In this document: one piece after another, positions 56,995 to 64,000 of the stretch
Layout of the letters: each line of letters begins with the position of its first letter
Position numbering within the stretch: position 1 is the stretch's first letter
Assembly: GCA_022453515.1 (NCBI GenBank)
Contig: JAJNNY010000001.1
Span: 1,240,001-1,304,000, forward strand
Reading direction: 5' to 3'
Source: Astrocystis sublimbata
Taxonomy: Eukaryota > Ascomycota > Sordariomycetes > Xylariales > Xylariaceae
DNA: 64,000 nucleotides
Made by a program: the position numbers and the translations under genes
Notes under the pieces: model-generated
Seen by the model: only the letters and a program-made list of their open reading frames with translations
The model's database searches: none
What the model was told of the DNA's origin: nothing

Positions 56995-58380
56995 ATGGTT
57001 TTGGTTATGCGTGCATTCGTCTCCCCGGCCTGCTGCCGGCCCATCCCTCGGGCTGCCGTCTCTGTCGGCGCTCAGACGACTTCTATTCGTACATATAGAT
57101 CGGCGGCTCCCCTTCTCCGCACCACCACCACACCAACTGCGCCATATGCTCGACGACATGGCTCTACAACCACCAAGCCGCGGCCGCGCACCGCTATTTT
57201 CTTCCCGGGTATGTGCTTTAGTTTACCGACCTCCGATCAGTCGAGTCTGTCCCGTCTCATAAGCTGACCGTGGCTCTTTGGCTACACAGGTCAAGGCGTC
57301 CAGAAGGTCGGCATGCTGACGCCCTGGCTCGAGGCCTTCCCGCACACCGCCGCGTCGATCCTCGAGGAGATAGATTCATATATGGGCTACAAGCTCTCGG
57401 ATATAATACAGAAGGGACCCAGTGGGGTCCTTACTTCGACGCCCAACGCCCAGCCAGCCATCATGGCAACGTCGATCCTGATCCTACGAATCCTCGAGCG
57501 CGAGTACCACTTCAAGACGGCCGAGCGCGTGGACGTATCCCTGGGCCATTCCCTCGGCGAGTTCGCAGCGCTCGTGGCCGCGGGCGTGCTGAGCTTTGAG
57601 GACGCCTTGCACATGGTCAGTCGCCGCGCCGAGTCCATGGCCGAGTCGACGCGAAAGGCCGTGGAAAAGTACGGAGGCGAATATGGCATGGTAGCCATAG
57701 TTACGGAACCAGAGTATCTCTCGGGCCTAGTGGAAGCGATCGACGATTTCGTGGGATACAGGAGCGCGGGGACACGTAGCGAGAGCGCGGATTCGAGAAA
57801 ACCGATCGATCAGGTTCTCATTGCGAACATCAACAGCAAGAACCAGATCGTCCTCAGCGGCTCCCTGCACAAGATCAAGGAGCTCGTCGCGCACGTGCGC
57901 CAGTTCCTCGGCCACGACCCGAGGGCTGTGAGACTGAATAGCGACAGTCCGTTTCACAGCCCCATTATGTGGCCGGCGTACTATGTCATGCGCGACCTGC
58001 TGACGCAGAAGAGCCGGGTAAAGGGCCGGGGGGATCAGCCTGTCGTCACGTTTCCTGGGCGTATGGAATGCGTCAGCAATGTCACTGCGCGACCTTTTGC
58101 GAGCGCGGCCGATGTCCAGGAGCTGTTGGCGAGACAGTGTCTGGAAACTGTCAGATGGTGGGACAGCATCAAATATCTAGACCAAGAGCAGAAAGTGCGC
58201 AGATGGATCGGTATAGGGCCGGGCAAGGTTGGGCGGAACCTGGTCGGAAAAGAAGTTGGCATGCGTGGTATGGATACAGTAAAAGGCGGTGGTGTGTGGG
58301 CTATAACGGACCCGGTTGAGATCGAGGAGGTGCTGAAGGGACTGGAGAAGACCGAGTCTCTGGTCGAAGAGGATGAATGA
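56995..58380 (+). CDS. mct1: Mitochondrial malonyl-CoA:ACP transacylase
   Basis: Loads malonate onto mitochondrial acyl carrier protein in type II fatty acid synthesis, which supplies octanoate for lipoic acid. Model join(56995..57208, 57290..58380), 434 aa, intron G|GTATGT...ACACAG|GT. The first ~60 residues are Arg/Ser/Ala/Thr-rich without acids, as expected of a mitochondrial presequence. The acyltransferase domain opens with AIFFPGQGVQKVGM across the splice. The nucleophile serine is in LGHSLGEFAAL (about residue 159), and the catalytic His is in SDSPFHSPIM. The ATG at 57010 is an alternative start a few codons in. No PKS or other FAS domain is fused or adjacent, which supports the stand-alone mitochondrial enzyme. 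Confidence 0.92.
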
Positions 58381-58884
58381 GGTTTATATGGGCTCACCTG
58401 AACATGGCTTTGTATAAGGTGCCGCTGTTGTTGTACTTCATATCGTAATTTTAATACCAACAATACTGCGACGGGTGGTATAGACGTATGGGTAAGTCGC
58501 CGTACTAGATCGCTCGTCGTGGTCCAAAAATGATTCCATCAGTAGATTTCAACGAGAAGCTCTTCTGTGAGCTAAACCCAAACATGAGATCGAACATCCT
58601 GTTCGTAACAAAGTAGTTAGTTGAATGTAAATATGCACTTCTCAGAGATACCATACCATACTAGGTAGTTTGGAGCAAGCAGTCCTACTAATGTAGGGGG
58701 TGTGAAAGACCCCGCTACGGCCCGCTCCCCAGGCATAGGCATGCCAGGCGGGCCAGGACCGATGGGTGGTGGGGCATCCCAAAGCTCCAGGGGCCGTCTT
58801 CAACTTCTAGAACCAAGCCGAGCCAACCTTGCTACTCTTGTCACCAACACGAGAGCTTCATCGACAGAGCAGCTGCACGTCGCC
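58381..58884. other. Intergenic upstream of Tca17
   Basis: 0.5 kb on the same strand as both neighbours. An open frame from 58702 runs into the Tca17 start but its Pro/Gly/Ser-rich sequence is not family-like. Nothing else seen. Confidence 0.4.
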
Positions 58885-59617
58885 ATGGCGCAAACAGTAC
58901 CGTCGATAGCCTGCCTGGGCGTCATAGGGCGAAATGTAAGTGCGACCATCAAACCCTCCAGTTCTGCGTCACTCACAAGCCATCCTTGATTCTTCCATTT
59001 CCTCAACCCACAACTGACATACATTCGCAAAGAACAATCCCCTCCACATAACCATCTTCCCATCCTTCGACAGCACAACCCGGACATACGTACCCGTGCG
59101 CACACCTTTGCAGTTCTCCCTCCTCCTCTCCGGGACCCTCGACGTCTTCGAAACGCGCGCGCGCCAGCAATCGCACCCAGGGGGCAACCCCGCCTCTGGG
59201 CCCGGAAGCCTGCTCCTATCAGGCGACTTCGGTCTGCTGCACGCCATCGACGACAGACTGGCCGCGTACGGCTTCGAGACGAACACGGGGGTCAAATTCG
59301 TCGCGGTGGTGGACTTGCGCGGCCGGTCGCCATCTATCTTGCCCTCGGGGAACAATAATGACAACAATAACACGGTGGGAGCGAAAGGAGGGTCGGGAGG
59401 CATAGGACTCAGAGACAATGAGCTGAAACCCGTCTTCCGCGCCATGCAGACGGCCTATGTGCGCCTGCTGCAGAACCCGTTCTACGACCCGGACGAGACG
59501 ACGGTGATTGCGGGCGCAAAGCCGGGCGGGGCGGCAAAGAGGATCACGAGTCGCAAGTTTGCGGATGAAATGCGGAAGATCGGGGAGCTGTGGGCGCCGG
59601 GTGTTGCGACGTTGTAG
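58885..59617 (+). CDS. tca17: TRAPP complex subunit TRAPPC2L/Tca17
   Basis: Sedlin-like longin protein of the TRAPP tethering complexes, which activate Rab GTPases at the Golgi. Model join(58885..58935, 59033..59617), 211 aa, phase-0 intron GTAAGT...CAAAG. Exon 1 gives MAQTVPSIACLGVIGRN, and the splice joins it to NNPLHITIFPSFDS, the conserved hinge of this family. Further marks are FSLLLSGTLDVFETRA, YGFETNTGVKFVAVVD and AMQTAYVRLLQNPFYDPDE. An Asn/Gly-rich insertion (NNNDNNNTVG) and a basic C-terminal extension make it longer than the ~140-aa animal form. The ATG at 58885 is chosen because the sedlin fold begins there. Confidence 0.9.
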
Positions 59618-59977
59618 GGAGTGAAAGGGGGAGCTTGGAGTTTGAACTGAGCCCGGTCGGCGATGACCATACATACCATCATCGTTGTTCCTCGGGATTT
59701 ATTTCGACCAGCAGGGAGTGTAAGAGAGCAGTGGCTGCTCCCACGGTTTTTTTTTTTCGAAGGCTTGCATGGGCATTGAGCACGGAGTTTAGGCGTTATG
59801 GGACATGAAAGACGGATGGGATCGATCAACGCGATGATGAGTCTATAACAGCCCATCTAGATTTTTTTTTTCTCTGCAGATAGATACTACATCCAATATG
59901 GCTTTATATACAAAGACCAGCTTTTTATAGCTCGCGGCCACTCTCAAAAGTCGACTGCCGTCGCGGGCTTTATAACT
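59618..59977. other. Convergent 3' region, Tca17 / AFG1
   Basis: 360 bp holding both 3' ends, with T-runs at about 59747 and 59861. No gene. Confidence 0.4.
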
Positions 59978-61966
59978 TCATTGCTTATCCCCTTCCTTGA
60001 TATTCTCCAACTCCTCAACCCTCAGCCTCTGCAGCCCAGCAGGCCTCTCGAGCTCAACGGCTGGGCCCATCGTAACGTCGCCAGACATCATCTCGCCCGG
60101 CAACCACGGCAGTGGCCTGGCTGTTGGCCCGCCCTCCCAGTGTCTCGCTTCTACTGGCAAGGGCTGCCACCACTCCCCCTGGCGCTCATGCCACCGCTCG
60201 CCGCACAGCTCCCACAGCCGGCTGGCGGCGCGCTTATATGCGAAGCGCTCGTCCTCGCCCGTGAAGGCGCCCGTATTGCTAAAGTCAACTCTCGACATGT
60301 CTTTCTTAGGATCCGGACCGAAGTCTGAGTCCGAATCTGAGCTCTGGTCGGGGTCGTAGGAGGATATGTTGGGCCTGAAGGGCGAGATTTGGTCTTGGTA
60401 GGCCTCGGCGATTGTCTCGGAGTGGATCGCGTCGGCGTCGACTCGTTCTTGACCTTGGCTTTGATAATTGGGTAAAGGGCTGGTATTGGTTTGCAAGGGT
60501 TGTGAGAATTCGGGGAAGAACAGCTCGTCGGGGCCCACGGCGGCTCGGACGATGAGTTTGCATCGCGCCTCATAGAGGGCGTCGAGTAATGTGATGAATC
60601 GCCTTGCCTCGTTCTTCTTCTGTAGTGTGAGAATCGGTATGTTGTCGATGATAAACGTGTGGTAGGAGCTGGCCATGGTGATGTAATCTGCTGGCCCGAA
60701 CGACGCTACAAGTTCTTGGAAGTCCCATATTACGACCCCGTCGCGTTGCTGTGGTATTGTAACTCTGCGGCCGTAGACTGTTATGGTTGCGGGCTTCCAT
60801 GCCGTGTTATCAGGAGTCGACGTGGCTCGATGTCTGCTTAGGGCCGTGTGCCACAAAGGTTCGTGATTTGGGCCTGTGATGTAGTATTCCGTTGGTCTCG
60901 TTGTATTCTCAGTAAGTGCCTCAGGGGCTCCCGAGCGCAATAACTCTGTAGTCTTTTCAGGCTGCTGTTCGAGCATATAGCTGTCGGCGAGATTCATATG
61001 AACGTTGGTAGGTGAGCGGTCAGAGTCTCGCCGCCTCCAGTCATTGGCACCGTCCATCTGCCACAATTCGCAACGTGATTTCAGAACCTCTAAAAAGTTT
61101 GCGAAGTCACTCGAAGAGCCGAAAAGCTCCCCCTTACCCTTCGACTTTCCCAAGCCAAGGGTCCGGCTCACCAGGCCGCTTACAGTAGTAGTAGGCGCCG
61201 CATATTCGAAACCGGCCGCCTTCTCGAGCTCCTCGGGCAGGCGATTCGACGAAGCAACGAGGACCCCGCCCAATTGAAAGAAGGCCGTGAAAAGATTGCT
61301 TAAGACCTTGCTCGCAGCTCTATCCGGCAGCTGGAACTCGTCCAGGAAAAGAATGGGCGACTTCTCAATCATGTCCCGCGCCATCCAGAGCAGCGAATAC
61401 GGCTCGCCGTCATATCCCGGATCAGCAGAGTTCATCTTTCTATGCCGCTCCAGTTGGGAAAGCGTGTACAGCATGAAGGTGTTGAAGTGCCATCGCCGCT
61501 TACGACTTGTCGGCAGACCCTCAGCGAGGAGGTCGAGCAACATCGACTTCCCAGTGCCTACCTCACCTGAAAGAAAGAGGCCCTGGGGCGAGTCTATGTT
61601 AATTGCCTCTTCATGGCCGGCTAGCACACGTGTCAAGGCGAGAGTGTCCTTTTCTTTTCCCTGTGTGCGAGCAAAGAAGCGCGCGAGAAGAGGGTTGCGC
61701 CAGATCGGGTGGCTGTCCGTTGCGAGCTGTCGGGACTCATCGTCGCTTCCCTTCGGTTTTCTCTCTTCTAAAGCCTTTGTTGTTGCCCGTAACCTCGTGC
61801 GGTACTCCACTGCGGGACTGTAGTCTTTTAGTCGATGGTAGACTTTCTGGAGATGTATTGCGAGGCGATGTTGTGCTGGGTCTGGGCAGCAGTGCCCAGT
61901 CGCGAGCAGGGATTGATATTTCACGAGAGGGTCGGTGATTGTGACGGAACTTGAGTATCGTCTCAT
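59978..61966 (-). CDS. afg1: AFG1/LACE1-type mitochondrial ATPase
   Basis: P-loop ATPase of the mitochondrial inner membrane, implicated in handling misfolded or unassembled respiratory-chain proteins. Single exon, 662 aa. The short N-terminus (MRRYSSSVTITDP) is basic and Ser-rich like a presequence, followed by DPLVKYQSLLATG-type conserved sequence. Walker A is GEVGTGKSMLL (about residues 135-145), Walker B is ILFLDEFQLPD (about 205), and SNRLPEELE follows. The C-terminal part has IWDFQELVASFGPADYITMA and IPILTLQKKNEARRFITLLD, all AFG1 signatures. Two low-complexity acidic insertions lie near residues 330-390 and 530-560, making it longer than the ~500-aa yeast protein. It diverges from the gene at 63493. 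Confidence 0.93.
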   Translation of the reverse strand: MRRYSSSVTITDPLVKYQSLLATGHCCPDPAQHRLAIHLQKVYHRLKDYSPAVEYRTRLRATTKALEERKPKGSDDESRQLATDSHPIWRNPLLARFFARTQGKEKDTLALTRVLAGHEEAINIDSPQGLFLSGEVGTGKSMLLDLLAEGLPTSRKRRWHFNTFMLYTLSQLERHRKMNSADPGYDGEPYSLLWMARDMIEKSPILFLDEFQLPDRAASKVLSNLFTAFFQLGGVLVASSNRLPEELEKAAGFEYAAPTTTVSGLVSRTLGLGKSKGKGELFGSSSDFANFLEVLKSRCELWQMDGANDWRRRDSDRSPTNVHMNLADSYMLEQQPEKTTELLRSGAPEALTENTTRPTEYYITGPNHEPLWHTALSRHRATSTPDNTAWKPATITVYGRRVTIPQQRDGVVIWDFQELVASFGPADYITMASSYHTFIIDNIPILTLQKKNEARRFITLLDALYEARCKLIVRAAVGPDELFFPEFSQPLQTNTSPLPNYQSQGQERVDADAIHSETIAEAYQDQISPFRPNISSYDPDQSSDSDSDFGPDPKKDMSRVDFSNTGAFTGEDERFAYKRAASRLWELCGERWHERQGEWWQPLPVEARHWEGGPTARPLPWLPGEMMSGDVTMGPAVELERPAGLQRLRVEELENIKEGDKQ

Positions 61967-63492
61967 GTTGTGTTATAAATGCCTATCGGAACTACCGGTC
62001 TCGAATTGATAGTCCCGTAGAATCTAGAGGTTGTGTAGAATTCATTGAGCGGGATGCTGCCGGGCAACGCCTTCAAAAGTAACAGTTCGGGTATTACTTT
62101 CTACTAGGTATAAAGTTGATTGAGATGTGCTTGAATTGGTATGCGTGGTTTGCGCTAGTTTTCAAGAATTGTGACTTCTTTTAAAGTGAGTTACGAGTAG
62201 GTTTTCTGTCATGTTCACTTGTGTGTTTTTTGAAATGAATTCCCACGTGTTGGTAATGTTTTGGGATGTTGATGCCTCTGAACTTGTGAGTGGTTGATGC
62301 AAGATGATGACGATATGTAGGATCTCATTCTATTGAACGCCCCCACTGTCCGGCTAGGCAGTGTACATATCGCGCCTACCTGGGGACTCCTGTTTGCCCG
62401 GCTGAAGGCGGCGACAAAGAAGTATCTATTAGCTTGATTTAAGTACTCCCATGTAAGTGAACAACAAACAGCCGGCAATTCACTAAGATGGCTTGGGTAA
62501 GGTCTGGCATTGACATGTGTTGGTCCGACATGTAATATCTCAACGGCGATCCGTTTTGGGGAGTTCCGTGCGCACTTGCAGCAGCCACTGAACACCCTCA
62601 ATCTAATTTGTAGTCAACTCCAAAGAGATGCGCCTGTCTGAGTTGTTGTTTGAGCTTGTTTGCTCTACCTTGACAGAGGGACAGAATAATCCTTGAGATC
62701 AGTGGCAGATACCCCGGTAGGTAGACACCTACAGCCGTCCTGCAGATCCACACATGGAAGCCCCCGGTAGCTTCGGGCGACCCTGGTACTGACCCTGGAC
62801 GATGTACCTTTTTTGAGGCGGCAGTTTGGAGGGTGTGGAAGTACCCACGTAGCGGTTGTCCTGGCTTGCCTGAGCCGTCGCAGCTCGAAGTAAACATCTC
62901 GGAGTGGTGCTAGGCCAATTGGAGATGGGCTGGTGAGTTGTAGGTTGGATGCGTATTATTTTTTTTTAGGCAGCTTGCGAGATCCAATCAAGCGGCGGCC
63001 CAGCCGAGCCCAGAATCCAGATCCAGCATCGCCCTCCTGTCGCCAGCATCTCCAGCAAGCCAGTTGGTCATTCTCCAAACGGCCTCGTCATTCTTCCTTC
63101 GCATCTTTCCATCCACATCTGTCCATTCGGAGGCATTCACTATTTCCTTCCTCTCCTTGGTCAATGTCAATCTTCCCTTGCCCCATCCGCATCCACGTAC
63201 CATCATCATCAACACCCACACCCGCACTTATCCTCTCTACTCCGTACATCCCTTCTGACCGCTGCGTCGTGTCACAGGTAGTGTAGTGTTTAGTTTAGGC
63301 ATTGTCGCCATGGTCATCACCTAATTCATCTCCCTACCCTCATCGACAACCACCACACAGACGCCGCAACGCTCCATACGGATCCATCCACCGCGCGTCG
63401 CCTCCTCTCATTGCCTCATTTCGCGCCAGCTTGACCACCAGCCGTGCATCGATCCATCAGCGTCATCAGCGTTCCTGCGACTATCGTCCATC
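61967..63492. other. Divergent intergenic region AFG1 / Nup133
   Basis: 1.5 kb between divergent genes. The last 500 bp before 63493 is C/T-rich (CATC, CCTC), typical of a fungal promoter or 5' UTR. No coding frame with protein character, no RNA gene seen. Confidence 0.4.
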
Positions 63493-64000
63493 ATGTTTGC
63501 ACCCGCGCCCACCGGCGGCAGCCAGAACGGCGCCTCCACCGGCATGACCACGCGTGGCCGCCGACGCCAGCGCCCCGCGAGCTCCGACAACTCTCCCCAT
63601 ATGCCCAAGTCGAAACGACTGAGGTCCGACCGCCCTCAGGTCACGGACCAGACCTTCGTCGAGCCCATAGCCGCCGCTGCCCCCGAGACCTACGAGGTCA
63701 GATCTGCACAGGAGTCCGCCTTCGCGGTCAAACAGGACGGCATAGAGCAGCCCGTGCCTGCGCAGCGACAAGAATTGAGCGTGCGGTCAAAGAAGAGCCG
63801 GGCTGTTGACCGGCTGCACAAAGGCGATGGTACCACGCTCCTGGTAAGTCGTGTCGCGTTCCCTGTTCCTGTCATCGGCTTCTGCTTCTCAAGACAAAGT
63901 CATCTAACACCGCTTCTCAGTCTGCCAGTACCGCGTTTGACGTGCGAAAGCTTGCAGCTTTACCAGAGCGAATAAAGCTCGATGCTACCAGTACGTGTTT
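63493..64000 (+). CDS. nup133: Probable nucleoporin Nup133, 5' part
   Basis: Gene runs off the right edge. Exons 63493..63843 and 63921..63990 are visible, each ending at a consensus donor (GTAAGT, GTACGT). The N-terminus is basic and disordered (TTRGRRRQRPASSDNSP, then KSKRLRSDRPQVTDQTFVEP). The second exon gives STAFDVRKLAALPERIKLDA, which resembles the line leading into the beta-propeller of fungal Nup133 (an xxYxVxKLPALPxRxR pattern). Nup133 is part of the Y-complex scaffold of the nuclear pore. The match is from memory of the N-terminal pattern only, and the diagnostic domain lies outside the window. Confidence 0.55.

Noticed and set aside
1..64000. CRISPR array, phage, bacterial operon or complete transposon
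   Set aside because: None seen. The window is eukaryotic nuclear DNA with spliced genes, and no regular spacer arrays, transposase or reverse transcriptase frames were found.

Overview
This is a stretch of nuclear DNA from a filamentous ascomycete (Pezizomycotina, most likely Sordariomycetes). The evidence is the short GT-AG introns (mostly 42-120 nt), genes on both strands separated by 0.3-4 kb, two Pol III tRNA genes, and a gene set typical of that group: an OMA1 protease, a Pom1-type DYRK kinase, a fungal C2H2/Zn2Cys6 factor and a Ser/Thr/Pro-repeat GPI wall protein. Exon coordinates were worked out by hand from reading frame, splice consensus and family conservation. They are models, not transcript evidence.

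Layout. 1-1850: no firm gene. 1851-3448 (-): OMA1. 4357-5773 (+): FAD monooxygenase. 6647-10198 (-): repeat-rich cell-wall protein. 10.2-18.8 kb: gene-poor, with a small Ig-like/membrane protein (14044-14783, -) and weak candidates at 13.4 and 16.3-17.4 kb. 18800-19763 (+): Yippee-type zinc protein. 19990-20866 (-): D-aminoacyl-tRNA deacylase. 22492-24638 (+): NOT3/NOT5. 25929-28517 (+): GH127 glycosidase in eight exons, followed by a C2H2+Zn2Cys6 regulator (29441-30632, +). 31322-31486 (+): tRNA-Gln and tRNA-Glu in tandem. 34987-35967 (+): C2H2 protein. 39202-43476 (-): DYRK kinase. 47475-47940 (-): small DUF4536/DMAC1-like membrane protein. 48452-50728 (-): MPP10. 51226-52896 (+): AP-3 mu. 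53424-54806 (-) and 55868-56181 (+): a broken FAD monooxygenase and an MFS transporter remnant. 56995-58380 (+): mitochondrial malonyl transferase. 58885-59617 (+): TRAPPC2L/Tca17. 59978-61966 (-): AFG1 ATPase. 63493-64000 (+): 5' end of a probable Nup133.

Most genes are independent housekeeping genes: mitochondrial quality control and lipoylation (OMA1, AFG1, MCT1, DMAC1-like), mRNA decay (NOT3), ribosome biogenesis (MPP10), trafficking (AP-3 mu, Tca17) and tRNA proofreading (DTD). The accessory character lies in the wall protein with its minisatellite-like coding repeats, the gene-poor 10-18 kb stretch, the GH127/regulator pair, and the decayed oxidase/transporter pair at 53.4-56.2 kb. I found no convincing undescribed multi-gene system. 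The most worthwhile leads are the repeat protein, the decayed pair, the tandem tRNAs without an internal terminator, and the micro-exons.
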